Assembly: GCA_009837885.1 (NCBI GenBank) | Contig: VXSP01000045.1 | Span: 411,544-475,543, forward strand | DNA: 64,000 bases | Reading direction: 5' to 3' | Origin: Holophagales bacterium | GTDB taxonomy: Bacteria; Acidobacteriota; Thermoanaerobaculia; Multivoradales; Multivoraceae | Part shown: piece after piece, positions 1-8,543 of the stretch | How positions within the stretch are numbered: position 1 is the first letter of the stretch | Layout: each line of letters begins with the position of its first letter | Made by a program: the position numbers and the translations under genes | The notes under the pieces: model-generated | Databases searched by the model: none | The model's input: the letters and a program-made list of their open reading frames with translations, nothing else | Told to the model about the DNA's origin: nothing

Positions 1-932
1 TCGACCAGACTGCGTCGTTCGGCCGAGGTCAGGAAACCGGCGCCGTCGAGGTAGCCCTGGGCCAGAGCGGCGAACAGTTCCAGGTCGACTTGCGCCGCGG
101 CGGTTTCTCGCGCGTCCTCGTCGGCGCGGTGGCTCATCGAGCGGACCATGTCGCCGAAGTCGTAGGCGGCCAGTCCGGGCATGGTGGTGTCCAGATCGAC
201 GACACACAGCGCTTCGCCGCTCGTCCGGTCGAACAGGATGTTGCTGATCTTGCAGTCGTTGTGGACGGTTCGCCGCGGCAAGTCGGGAGCCGCGGCGCTC
301 AGCCGCCCGGCCAGGTCGCGGTGGGCGTCTACGGACCGGATCTCGGCGGTGGCCTGGCGCCGCCTGTCGTTGCCGGCGGCCGAGGCGCTTGCGGCGTCGA
401 GTGCCCGGTCGAACGCCTCGAAACGGCTCAGCGTGTCGTGGAAGCCGGGAATCGTCTCGTGCAGCGGCGGTGAAGGCAGATCCACGAGCTGCGTCTCGAA
501 GCGGCCGAACGCCTGTGCGGCGAGGAAGGCCTGCGCCGGCGTCGACGCCCGAAGCTCGGTCGTCGTGTCCTCGATCAGCTCGTACATTCGCCACCAGTCG
601 GCGGGGCCTTTCCCCGTTGCCGCCTCGCGCCACATCCCTCCATCCACTGCGGGTACGAGAGCGAGCCGGCGCCGGGCGTTTCGCGGGCCTAGCCTGTGTT
701 CGAGATGGCGGGTGATCCGCACGACGTTCGCCATGACCTGACCGGGATTCGGGAACACGTGGCCATTGATTCGCTGCAGCAGGAATCGGCTGCCGGCGGT
801 GGTGGAGACAACGAACGAGTCGTTGATGTGTCCCGCCCGCAGTTCGACGACGGCGATCGGGCGGCCGCCGGTCCGGAAGCGGTCGGCGATGCGCAGGACC
901 GCCTCGGGGTCGTCTCGTTCGGGTCGCGTCAA
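1..932 (-). CDS. NahK-like phosphotransferase (APH fold), 3' end cut by the window
   Basis: The minus strand stays open from a TTG at 932 to the window edge, so the C-terminus is missing. The N-terminal lobe reads GHINDSFVV, then FLLQRINGHVFPNP and VMANVVRITRHL. The catalytic loop is VHNDCKISNILFD, followed by the metal-binding VVDLDTTMPG and then YDFGDMVRS. This series is characteristic of N-acetylhexosamine 1-kinase and related sugar kinases of the aminoglycoside-phosphotransferase fold, which phosphorylate a sugar at C1 with ATP in the cytoplasm. The start is uncertain: an in-frame stop lies a short way upstream and no ATG or GTG sits between, leaving TTG as the best choice. It is divergent from the SPFH gene, with a palindrome between them. 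It could be another small-molecule kinase; the substrate is inferred. Confidence 0.7.
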   Translation of the reverse strand, partial: MTRPERDDPEAVLRIADRFRTGGRPIAVVELRAGHINDSFVVSTTAGSRFLLQRINGHVFPNPGQVMANVVRITRHLEHRLGPRNARRRLALVPAVDGGMWREAATGKGPADWWRMYELIEDTTTELRASTPAQAFLAAQAFGRFETQLVDLPSPPLHETIPGFHDTLSRFEAFDRALDAASASAAGNDRRRQATAEIRSVDAHRDLAGRLSAAAPDLPRRTVHNDCKISNILFDRTSGEALCVVDLDTTMPGLAAYDFGDMVRSMSHRADEDARETAAAQVDLELFAALAQGYLDGAGFLTSAERRSLV

Positions 933-966
933 GGTGGTGTCGGCTGGCCGACCAGGTGGCCAAGGC

Positions 967-994
967 GATATGAGTGTGATATCACTTTCGTATC
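967..994. promoter_or_regulatory. Interrupted 28-bp palindrome, candidate operator
   Basis: The core GTGATATCAC (976-985) is a perfect 10-bp palindrome. Extending outward, 11 of 14 base pairs are symmetric, including the outer GATA/TATC arms. It lies between the divergent kinase (start 932) and the SPFH gene (start 1048) in a locally AT-richer stretch. TATCA also recurs as a direct repeat. I infer an operator; the ribbon-helix-helix protein encoded just downstream is the obvious candidate ligand. Confidence 0.5.
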
Positions 995-1047
995 AAACAC
1001 AACAGCGGTCGTTTGCTCGGTCGCGTGATCAAGGGAGTCACCAGCGA

Positions 1048-1935
1048 ATGGAACAACAGATGGTAGAGCATCGGGAGAAGCGTCTCTCGGTCATGTCGGG
1101 CATTGGCATGCTGTGCCTGCTCATCCTCCTTCTCCTTCTCGATATCGCCGGGATCGCCGTCTTCGGGATCTGGGGGGTCATCCCTGTCGTGATCTTCTGC
1201 GCGGTGTGCGTTCCCGTTCTCGTCCTGCTCCTGTTCGGGCTGTTCATGGTCCACCCGAACGAGGCGAAGGTACTGCAACTCTTCGGTTCGTATCGGGGCA
1301 GCGTCTACGAGACCGGGCTTCGGTGGGCGAATCCGTTCCTCAGCAAGCGGCGAGTGTCCGTACGGACGAGAAACTTCGAGACCGGGAAGCTGAAGGTGAA
1401 CGACAACGCCGGGAACCCGATCGAGATCGGCGCGGTCGTCGTCTGGCGCGTGACCGACAGCGCCGAGGCGCTCTTCAACGTCGACGACTACGAGGACTAC
1501 GTGCAGGTTCAGAGCGAGGCCGCGCTGCGCAACATGGCGACGGGCTACCCCTACGATGCACACAGCGAAGGCGAAGTCTCCCTGTCGCATCACACCGCCG
1601 AAATCTCCGAGCGTCTCCGCGGCGAGGTCCAGGAGCGACTGGCGACCGCCGGGGTCGACGTGATCGAGGCCCGGATCAGTCACCTGGCCTACGCGGCGGA
1701 GATCGCGGCGGCGATGCTGCAGCGTCAGCAGGCCGCGGCGGTGGTGGCCGCGCGCGCCCAGATCGTCGATGGCGCGGTCGGCATGGTGGAGCAGGCGCTG
1801 AACATGCTGAGCGAGAAGGACGTCGTGCACCTGGACGACGAACGGAAGGCCGCGATGGTCAGCAATCTGCTGGCCGTGCTGTGCAGCGACCGCCATACGC
1901 AGCCGGTCGTGAACACCGGCACGCTCTATCCGTAG
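1048..1935 (+). CDS. SPFH/Band 7 domain membrane protein
   Basis: The product is 295 aa. Two hydrophobic segments (about residues 16-40 and 43-67) form a membrane anchor. They are followed by an SPFH/Band 7 domain beginning VHPNEAKVLQLFGSYRGSV and GLRWANPF, and including VWRVTDSAEALFNVDDY. A helical region rich in Ala and Gln (AEIAAAMLQRQQAAAVVAAR) follows. Proteins of this family oligomerise on membranes and act as scaffolds in lipid microdomains or protease regulation. I chose ATG 1048 because AAGGGAG (1031-1037) sits 10 nt upstream; the frame stays open further upstream, but that part looks non-coding. The next gene, a ribbon-helix-helix protein, starts 18 bp downstream and is probably cotranscribed. 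Confidence 0.87.
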   Translation: MEQQMVEHREKRLSVMSGIGMLCLLILLLLLDIAGIAVFGIWGVIPVVIFCAVCVPVLVLLLFGLFMVHPNEAKVLQLFGSYRGSVYETGLRWANPFLSKRRVSVRTRNFETGKLKVNDNAGNPIEIGAVVVWRVTDSAEALFNVDDYEDYVQVQSEAALRNMATGYPYDAHSEGEVSLSHHTAEISERLRGEVQERLATAGVDVIEARISHLAYAAEIAAAMLQRQQAAAVVAARAQIVDGAVGMVEQALNMLSEKDVVHLDDERKAAMVSNLLAVLCSDRHTQPVVNTGTLYP

Positions 1936-1953
1936 ACGGAAGGCGGCTGTACG

Positions 1954-2172
1954 GTGGGTGCCCCTCCGCGCAAGGCGTTTCTTCTGCGTCTCGACTTCGG
2001 CGTGTTCGAGGAGCTTCAGCGGCTGGCGGCAGCGGAGCTGCGGAGCGTCAATGGGCAGATCGAGTATCTGCTCCGTGAGGCCCTGCGCCAGCGAGGGAGA
2101 GAAGACCTGCGGCAGCGGGGAAGAACCGCAAGGCCGGCAACGGTTGAGAAGGACGGACGCGATGCCCCGTAG
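1954..2172 (+). CDS. Arc-like ribbon-helix-helix protein
   Basis: This 72-residue protein starts with GTG, preceded by GGAAGG at 1938-1943. Residues 7-48 (KAFLLRLDFGVFEELQRLAAA, then SVNGQIEYLLREALRQRG) fit the beta-strand, helix, helix plan of Arc/MetJ-type ribbon-helix-helix DNA-binding proteins, including the NxxIxxLLREAL pattern in helix 2. The C-terminal third is basic and low in complexity. It follows the SPFH gene closely. Pairing of SPFH proteins with small Arc-like proteins is something I recall from other bacteria. It may autoregulate through the palindrome at 967-994, which is inference. No toxin-like partner is visible. Confidence 0.7.
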   Translation: MGAPPRKAFLLRLDFGVFEELQRLAAAELRSVNGQIEYLLREALRQRGREDLRQRGRTARPATVEKDGRDAP

Positions 2173-2393
2173 ACGCCCCGGAGGGCAAGAGCGGAGAAGA
2201 CCCGGTGCGAAACACAACGCGGGGGCTGATCGTCTTCATACTGCTACACTTGTGCGCTGTCGGCGCTCAATGTTCCCGGTTCGCTGAGACACTCTCTCGG
2301 CGGGCGGGGAGTTGTGCAGGCTGAGATCCACATGGACGGCTCTCGGCGCCGCTGAAATCCCCCCTCTGTCAGGCCCCTACCTGGAGACCGAAG

Positions 2394-4118
2394 ATGGCAG
2401 TTGCCTCAGTCAAGGACGTGAACAAGCCCCTCGAGGCGAGGTACTCGTCCATTCGTCAGCTCTTCGAGCTGGGGAAGGCGAAGACGTACCTCCTGAACGA
2501 CGAGATCCACGACATGATGCCGGCGGACATGGTCGGCGTCGAGGCCGAGATCAACGAGCTGTACGACCGGCTCCGCGAGCTGCGGGTCGGCGTGATCCGC
2601 CGGCCGGACTGGTACGTGGCGAACCTCGACGAGGCGGTCACCCTCGAGATCGAGAAGGCGGACGAGGATCCCGCGACGCCGACAGTCACCGAGCCGCTGA
2701 ACACCAGCGACCCGGTGCGGATGTACCTGCGGGAGATGAGCACCGTTCCGCTCCTCGACCGCGATGGTGAGGTCGAGATCGCCAAGGATCTCGAGGACGG
2801 CGAGTGGCAGATCTTCCAGGCGATGACCCGCAACCAGGACTTGATGACGCGGTTGCTGGCGATGACCGAGCTCGCGGACCGCAGGAACGCGAAACCGCTC
2901 TCCCAGTTGGTGGAACTCGGGCAGCCCACGTCCCTGCTGGACCAGAACGGCTACAAGCGGGTCGCGAAGCGTGTCGGCGTGCTGGACAAGATGAGGGAAC
3001 ACGAGGACGACCTGGAGCGCGCTCGCCGCAAGCAGAAGCGCTACTCGCCCAGGGGCGACCGCTTCCAGGAGATCGGTCGAGACATCGACCGTCTCGAGGA
3101 GCGAGCTTCCGCCCTGATCGTTGAGCTGGGTTTCACGGGTCCGGACCGCAATCGGGTAGTCGACCTGGTCAAGTTGATCGACAACCGCTTCCGGCGCAGC
3201 GAGCGCGACATCAGCCGGGCTCAGGTGGCGCTTGAGCGCGAGAGCAACGAGGAACTCAGGGCACTGCACCGCCGGCGCATCCAGAAGTACCGCGAAGAGG
3301 TGCGGGACCTCGAGGCTCGCCACTTCGTCAAGCAGGGAGAACTGCGGGCGATGGTGGCCAAGGTCAAGCGTGGCGAGGCGCTGAGCGAGCGCGCCAAGGA
3401 ACAGCTCATCATGGCGAACCTGCGGCTCGTCGTCTCGATCGCCAAGAAGTACACGAACCGGGGCCTCCAGTTCCTGGACCTGATCCAGGAGGGGAACATC
3501 GGCCTGATGAAGGCGGTCGAGAAGTTCGAGTATCGCCGGGGCTACAAGTTCTCGACCTACGCCACCTGGTGGATCCGTCAGGCCGTGGCGCGGGCGATTG
3601 CCGACCAGTCGCGGACGATCCGCATCCCGGTTCACATGATCGAGAACATCAACAAGCTGACCCGCACGTCGCGTTCTCTGGTCCAGGAACTCGGCCGCGA
3701 ACCCACGGCCGAGGAGATCGGCGAGCACATGGATCTGCCCGCCTCCAAGGTGCGCAAGATCATGAAGATCGCGCAGGCGCCAGTGTCGCTCGAGACCCCG
3801 GTCGGCGAAGAGGAGGACTCGCACCTCGGCGACTTCATCGAGGACAAGAACTCGCCGTCGCCGATCGACGAAGCCATCGCTCAGAACCTGACCGAGCAGA
3901 CCAACGACGTGCTCCGCAAGCTGTCGCCCCGGGAGGACCTGGTGCTGCGGATGCGCTTCGGGGTCGGCGGTGGATCGGAGCACACGCTGGAAGAGGTCGG
4001 CAAGTCGTTCAACGTCACGCGCGAACGCATCCGCCAGATCGAATCCAAGGCGCTGCGCAAGCTCCGGGCCCCGGACTCGGCGAGCAAGCTGCGTCCGTTC
4101 CTCGACGACGGCGCGTAA
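2394..4118 (+). CDS. rpoD: RNA polymerase primary sigma factor (sigma-70)
   Basis: The 574-residue product has the full primary sigma layout. A region 1.1-like N-terminus (about 12-75) is followed by region 1.2 (DPVRMYLREMSTVPLLDRDGE, near 106) and a long non-conserved insert. Region 2 (near 335-400) contains NLRLVVSIAKKYTNRGLQFL and YKFSTYATWWIRQ, the -10 recognition helix. Region 3 starts near RIPVHMIENINKL. Region 4 ends with the -35 recognition helix VTRERIRQIESKALRKLR. It directs core polymerase to housekeeping promoters. GGAGA at 2383-2387 supports ATG 2394. The gene stands alone, with about 220 bp of non-coding DNA upstream. The zinc-finger/primase partner genes often found beside rpoD are absent. 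Confidence 0.97.
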   Translation: MAVASVKDVNKPLEARYSSIRQLFELGKAKTYLLNDEIHDMMPADMVGVEAEINELYDRLRELRVGVIRRPDWYVANLDEAVTLEIEKADEDPATPTVTEPLNTSDPVRMYLREMSTVPLLDRDGEVEIAKDLEDGEWQIFQAMTRNQDLMTRLLAMTELADRRNAKPLSQLVELGQPTSLLDQNGYKRVAKRVGVLDKMREHEDDLERARRKQKRYSPRGDRFQEIGRDIDRLEERASALIVELGFTGPDRNRVVDLVKLIDNRFRRSERDISRAQVALERESNEELRALHRRRIQKYREEVRDLEARHFVKQGELRAMVAKVKRGEALSERAKEQLIMANLRLVVSIAKKYTNRGLQFLDLIQEGNIGLMKAVEKFEYRRGYKFSTYATWWIRQAVARAIADQSRTIRIPVHMIENINKLTRTSRSLVQELGREPTAEEIGEHMDLPASKVRKIMKIAQAPVSLETPVGEEEDSHLGDFIEDKNSPSPIDEAIAQNLTEQTNDVLRKLSPREDLVLRMRFGVGGGSEHTLEEVGKSFNVTRERIRQIESKALRKLRAPDSASKLRPFLDDGA

Positions 4119-4157
4119 CGCGCGGTCCCGGCGCTCGTCCCCGGCAGTGGGTCAGGT

Positions 4158-4889
4158 ATGCGGGTCCGTACCGGCACGAGTGGATTCTCGTACCCCGCCT
4201 GGACGGGGCCGTTCTATCCGGCCGGCACGAAGCGGCCGGACATGCTCTCGTTCTATGCCTCCAGGCTCGGCTCGGTGGAGATCAACAACACCTTCTACCG
4301 CATGCCGAAGACGGATCTGCTGGAGCGGTGGCGCGACGCGGTGCCCGACACCTTTCGTTTCGCGCTGAAGGCGTCGCGCCGGATCACGCACCAGCAACGA
4401 CTCAGGGACGCCGCGGACTCGGTCGACTACCTGTTCCGCACCGCTGAGGTGCTCGGCGAGCGCCTCGGCCCCTTCCTCTTCCAGTTGCCGCCGTACCTCA
4501 GGCGCGACGTCGACCGGCTGGCGAGCTTTCTCGAGCTGTTGCCGGACGGAATGCGCGCCGCGTTCGAGTTCCGGCACGCCAGTTGGTTCGACGACGAGGT
4601 GTTCGCGCTGCTGGCGGACGCCGGCGCGTCGCTGTGCATCGCCGACGCCGGAGGCGACCATGACGCGCCCCTGGTGGCGACCGCGGACTTCGGTTATCTT
4701 CGGCTTCGCCGCGAGGACTACGACGAGGCGGCGCTTCGCGCCTGGGCCGACAGGATCCGGCGGCAACCCTGGGGCGAGACTTACGTCTTCTTCAAGCACG
4801 AAGACGAAGGGGCGGGACCGCGCATGGCGGCGCGGTTCGAAGCTCTCCTTCTGGAATCCTCACCCACACCACACAGACACGAGCCATGA
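4158..4889 (+). CDS. DUF72 (YecE-like) protein
   Basis: The 243-residue protein opens with VRTGTSGFSYPAWTGPFYP and continues with FYASRLGSVEINNTFYRMP and FRFALKASRRITH, the conserved blocks of the DUF72 TIM-barrel family. The biochemical role of the family is not established. The length is normal. The gene ends in an ATGA overlap with the following MATE exporter, which suggests translational coupling. It begins 39 bp after rpoD. Confidence 0.88.
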   Translation: MRVRTGTSGFSYPAWTGPFYPAGTKRPDMLSFYASRLGSVEINNTFYRMPKTDLLERWRDAVPDTFRFALKASRRITHQQRLRDAADSVDYLFRTAEVLGERLGPFLFQLPPYLRRDVDRLASFLELLPDGMRAAFEFRHASWFDDEVFALLADAGASLCIADAGGDHDAPLVATADFGYLRLRREDYDEAALRAWADRIRRQPWGETYVFFKHEDEGAGPRMAARFEALLLESSPTPHRHEP

Positions 4890-6307
4890 ACATCGACATT
4901 TCCTATCGGCGCATCCTGGCGCTGGCGGGACCGGTCGTCATCACGCAGATGACCCACACGGCGATGGGTCTGATCGATGCGATGATGGTCGGGCGTCTGG
5001 GCGTGGTCGCCCTGGCCGGGGTCGGCCTGGGCGCGATCATCTCCTGGTGGCTGCTCGGCTTCTTCGTCGGCCTGCTGCAGGGCGTGAACACGTTCGTCGC
5101 CCAGTTCTTCGGCGCCGGCAAGAAGGACCGGGTCGGCGTCGCCTTCTGGCAGGGGCTCTACCTGGCCGCCGGCGCGGGCGTGGCCGTTCTGCTCGCGGCC
5201 CCGTTGTCGGGCTGGGCGTTCCGGGTGATGGGGGCGTCGGCGGAAGTCCAGGCAATCGCCACGGACTACACCGAGGTGCGCCTGGGCGCGGCGGTGGGGC
5301 TGATGATCTTCCTCGTCGCGGAAAACTACTATCGCGGACTAGGTCGCACCGAGGTGCCCATGTTCGCGGGGCTGATTCAGCTGGCCCTGAACTGCGGGCT
5401 GAACTACCTGCTCATCTTCGGCGTGTGGGGATTCCCGGAGCTTGGCGCCGCTGGCACCGCGGTCGGTACGGTGATCGCCCAGTTTCTCGTCGCGCTCGGC
5501 CTGCTGGCCGGAGTGCTCGCGACGAAGATCGGGCGCGACTACGGTGCGACCCGGCCCCGGCCGCCAGAGGCGGCCCTTCTCGGCCAGATGCTCCGCGTCA
5601 GCCTGCCGATCGGCGTCCAGGTGTTCATGGAGATGGGCGGGATCAGCGTCTTCACGGCCCTCGTGGCCAACCTGGGCGACGCGGAGATGGCGGCGACGAA
5701 CGCCGTGATTCACGCCTGGTCCGTTTCCTTCATGCTCGCGGTCGCGCTGGCCGTCGGTTGCACGACGCTGGTCGGGCAGTGCCTGGGCGCGAGACAGCTT
5801 GGCGACGTACGCGTCGTCGTGCGTCGCGTGATGTGGCTGGGCTACGGGGCGATGGCGATCATGGCCGTCGTCTACGTCGGGTTCCCCGGTTGGCTGATGC
5901 AGTTGTTCGCGCGGGAGGCAGGCGACCTTGCCGCGCTTCTGCCGTACGCCAGGCCGCTGTTTCTCATCGCCACCCTGTGCCTGATCTTCGAACTGCCGTT
6001 CAATATCTACTCCGGCGCGCTTCGCGGCGCCGGAGACACGACCTACCCGATGGTCGTGAACATCGGCGTGGCCTGGCTCGTCTTCGTGCCGCTCGTCTTC
6101 TTCGCCACGCGGAACTGGGGCCTGATCGGTGCCTGGAGCTGCTTCATCGTCCACGTAGGGCTGCTGGCGGGTCTGCTCGCCGTCCGGGTGCGCGGCCGGA
6201 CCTGGATCGAACGCGGCGCCTCCCTGCTCGATGCGGAGCGGGCGGGAGGCGTTGCAACGTCGAGCGTGTCCGAGATGGACGACCTCCGCTCATCGCCGGC
6301 GCTCTGA
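4886..6307 (+). CDS. MATE family multidrug/Na+ exporter
   Basis: The 473-residue membrane protein has about twelve hydrophobic segments in two halves. It starts with MNIDISYRRILALAGPVVITQM and MGLIDAMMVGRLG, typical of the first MATE helix pair. A second similar block begins near residue 235 (MLRVSLPIGVQVFMEMGG), reflecting the internal pseudo-repeat. Such proteins export cationic compounds in exchange for Na+ or H+ across the inner membrane. Its start codon overlaps the stop of the DUF72 gene (ATGA). The substrate cannot be read from the sequence. Confidence 0.9.
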   Translation: MNIDISYRRILALAGPVVITQMTHTAMGLIDAMMVGRLGVVALAGVGLGAIISWWLLGFFVGLLQGVNTFVAQFFGAGKKDRVGVAFWQGLYLAAGAGVAVLLAAPLSGWAFRVMGASAEVQAIATDYTEVRLGAAVGLMIFLVAENYYRGLGRTEVPMFAGLIQLALNCGLNYLLIFGVWGFPELGAAGTAVGTVIAQFLVALGLLAGVLATKIGRDYGATRPRPPEAALLGQMLRVSLPIGVQVFMEMGGISVFTALVANLGDAEMAATNAVIHAWSVSFMLAVALAVGCTTLVGQCLGARQLGDVRVVVRRVMWLGYGAMAIMAVVYVGFPGWLMQLFAREAGDLAALLPYARPLFLIATLCLIFELPFNIYSGALRGAGDTTYPMVVNIGVAWLVFVPLVFFATRNWGLIGAWSCFIVHVGLLAGLLAVRVRGRTWIERGASLLDAERAGGVATSSVSEMDDLRSSPAL

Positions 6308-6345
6308 GCCGATGCGGCCTGGGGGGCGGGGCGAGCGACCCGCGC

Positions 6346-8388
6346 CTATGGTGGACGGCAGGCGTCCGGGAAAGCGGTCGCGTCGGTGATCGCCGGGGCC
6401 GGCACGCCCGGTTCGTTCCGGTACTCCTTCTCGACGCCGGTCACGGTGTCGGTCACCCGAATGATGTAGCCGAGGTCCGTCGTCGAGGCGCCGTACACCC
6501 AGACGTGATCGTTCAGGGAGCAGCCGTCCAGCACCTTGACCAGGACCTCCCAGTTGTCCGGATCGAAGAACCAGAACAGCCCGGAGTCCTGCGTAGCGGA
6601 CCTGGCCGCTCTTGCGGCTCCGGTGCGGCCGTTCTCGGCCAGCCAGGTGACCCGTACGTCGTAGCGGGCATCGTGGAGACAGACGCTGTTCTCGTCCCCG
6701 ACACAACTGCCTCCTTCAGCACCTTCGGGGTCGTCGTCCGTCGGCGGCGGTTCGGCGGCAGCAACCTGCAGGAAGATGGCGCTGACCGCGCCCCAGTTGC
6801 CGTCGGTGTCTCTTGCCCGCACGAAGACGGTGTGCCGGCCGGCGGCGAGGTCGGTCGTATCGATGGTTGCAGTCGCACTCTCCGTGCGGCTGTCGAAGGC
6901 GCCATCGGAGGCGTGCATGGCGTGCGCAGTCCTTCGCCAGGCCCAGGGCGGCGCGTCGACGTAGTACTCGCCCTCCGCGACGTTCTGCGTCGGTTCGAAG
7001 CCGTTGCCGTTCTCGTAACGCGTGTCGTCGAAGGTCGCTGACAGGGTGACCGCCGTTCCGGCGACGACGCCGGTCGTCGACGCGTCGTCGCTCAGACTCA
7101 GATCGCGAGCGTCGGGGCCGGCCGGGGTTCGGTACGGCGTCCGCGCCACCTTGAAGGCGTAGAGAAGGGACTCCAGGTTGTCGTCCAGAATCGAACTCTC
7201 GAACCGGCCGCAGTCCTGGAAGAACGTCGTGCCCAGTTCGTAGGTAAAGGAGGCGCGGCCGAGAACTCCGTAGCCGTAGTCCTCGGTGGTGCCGCTTGCC
7301 GGATAGAGCCCGATGGCTTGAAGCGGCCTGTAGCCGTTGAAGTACGCGAGCTTCCGGCCGAGGGTCTGGAGTGCCCTGCCGTTCGGCGCCGGGTGGTGCA
7401 CGTGGCCCCAGGGCCAGAGGATGAGACGCCCATGGCTGTGAATGTCGAGGACGACGCCCGAGGTGCCGCTTGATGCCGCATCGCCGTCGCCCGGTCCGCG
7501 AGCGTCGTGAAACAGCCTCGCCATGTAGTTCTGGATCACCTGCGTTTCGGGCTCGGAGGCCGCCGACCGCCCCCGGTAGACGAAGCTGCACTCGTCGGTG
7601 CTGGAGCCCGCCTCTCCCCACTTGAAGTCGAAGTTCCGGTTCAGATCGACTCCCGCCCATGAATGGGCGCAGTGGCGCGTGTTGTGGTTCTTGCGCCAAA
7701 GAAGACCTTCCTCGGCCCGTTTCCTCCCGTCCGGATTCGCCTGCAGCATGATGTGGACTTCCTGGTGGTCCAGCAGCCACCGCACGTCGGCGTCCGTCTG
7801 GTAGGAGTCCACCAGGTGTTCGGCGAAGCGCAGGGCGAGTTCGGCGGTCGTGTACTCCCGGGCGTGAAGTGCCGCGGTGATGAAGAGGGCCGGCTTCCGG
7901 CCCGTGGTCTCCGAGTTCGTGAGGCGCAGCACGTACATGGCGTAGCCGTCAGCGCTCCCTTGCCTCTTCTTCCATGACTCTCCGGCCCATTTCCACGTGG
8001 CGAGTTTCGGGTGTGCGTGGGCGATCGCCCGGGCGCTCGCGTAGGTCTCCTCCACGGTGCGGTAGCACGGGAACCCCGGGATCGTCCCTTCCACGACGTC
8101 CGTTGGCTCTTCGGAGGGGAGGTCGACGGAGACGTAGTCGTCGTCCTCGACGATTCGCATTCCGGCTTGCCGCGCGGTTTCGATGTCCTCCTCGGTGCCC
8201 CGCAGGACGATGTACCCCTTCTCGTACTCCGACTCGAGAGCGTCGAGCGACATGACGGCTCTGGCGGCGACCAGTGGATCGTCGAAGTAGGCGCGCACCA
8301 CCCGCGTGCCACCGGGCTGTTCGAGTTCCTGCGCCGGCAGCGCGACGGTGGCCGCGAGAACGGCCGATACAGCGAGGATGCGGGTCAC
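6346..8388 (-). CDS. Secreted M14 zinc carboxypeptidase with C-terminal accessory domains
   Basis: The 680-residue precursor has a signal peptide (MTRILAVSAVLAATVALPAQ). The M14 domain spans about residues 115-425. Zinc ligands are in ALHAREYTTAE (HxxE) and DIHSHGRLILWPWG. DLNRNFDFKWGE and FTYELGTTFF (catalytic Glu) complete the site. The enzyme should trim C-terminal residues from peptides outside the inner membrane. After it comes an Ig-like segment (AGRHTVFVRARDTDGNWG). The last 120 or so residues have paired Cys, LFWFFDPDNWEVLVKVLDGC and VWVYGASTTDLGYIIRVTDT. I recognise that block from many acidobacterial exported proteins; its function is unknown to me. The gene is divergent from sdhC. 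Confidence 0.9.
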   Translation of the reverse strand: MTRILAVSAVLAATVALPAQELEQPGGTRVVRAYFDDPLVAARAVMSLDALESEYEKGYIVLRGTEEDIETARQAGMRIVEDDDYVSVDLPSEEPTDVVEGTIPGFPCYRTVEETYASARAIAHAHPKLATWKWAGESWKKRQGSADGYAMYVLRLTNSETTGRKPALFITAALHAREYTTAELALRFAEHLVDSYQTDADVRWLLDHQEVHIMLQANPDGRKRAEEGLLWRKNHNTRHCAHSWAGVDLNRNFDFKWGEAGSSTDECSFVYRGRSAASEPETQVIQNYMARLFHDARGPGDGDAASSGTSGVVLDIHSHGRLILWPWGHVHHPAPNGRALQTLGRKLAYFNGYRPLQAIGLYPASGTTEDYGYGVLGRASFTYELGTTFFQDCGRFESSILDDNLESLLYAFKVARTPYRTPAGPDARDLSLSDDASTTGVVAGTAVTLSATFDDTRYENGNGFEPTQNVAEGEYYVDAPPWAWRRTAHAMHASDGAFDSRTESATATIDTTDLAAGRHTVFVRARDTDGNWGAVSAIFLQVAAAEPPPTDDDPEGAEGGSCVGDENSVCLHDARYDVRVTWLAENGRTGAARAARSATQDSGLFWFFDPDNWEVLVKVLDGCSLNDHVWVYGASTTDLGYIIRVTDTVTGVEKEYRNEPGVPAPAITDATAFPDACRPP

Positions 8389-8543
8389 TGGAACCGCAAT
8401 TCGATCACAGGCGGCCGGCGCTGCCCACTCCTGGATCCCGGGGTCGAACCGTCCTCAGGTTTGTGGCTATGATCACCGGCGGGCCGACCGCGCCCCTCGC
8501 CCACGCACTTCCATCCAGCGACCCAGAGAGGACACACTCCGAG

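Noticed and set aside
982..2217. Long open frame on the minus strand opposite the SPFH gene
   Set aside because: It is rich in Arg/His/Asp with no recognisable motif, and lies opposite a gene with clear domains. GC-rich codon use leaves antisense frames open.
2406..3983. 525-codon frame antisense to rpoD
   Set aside because: The sigma factor on the plus strand is certain. The antisense product is low in complexity and matches nothing I know.
8430..8460. tRNA-like GGTTCGA fragment on the minus strand
   Set aside because: No acceptor, anticodon or D-arm could be placed around it.
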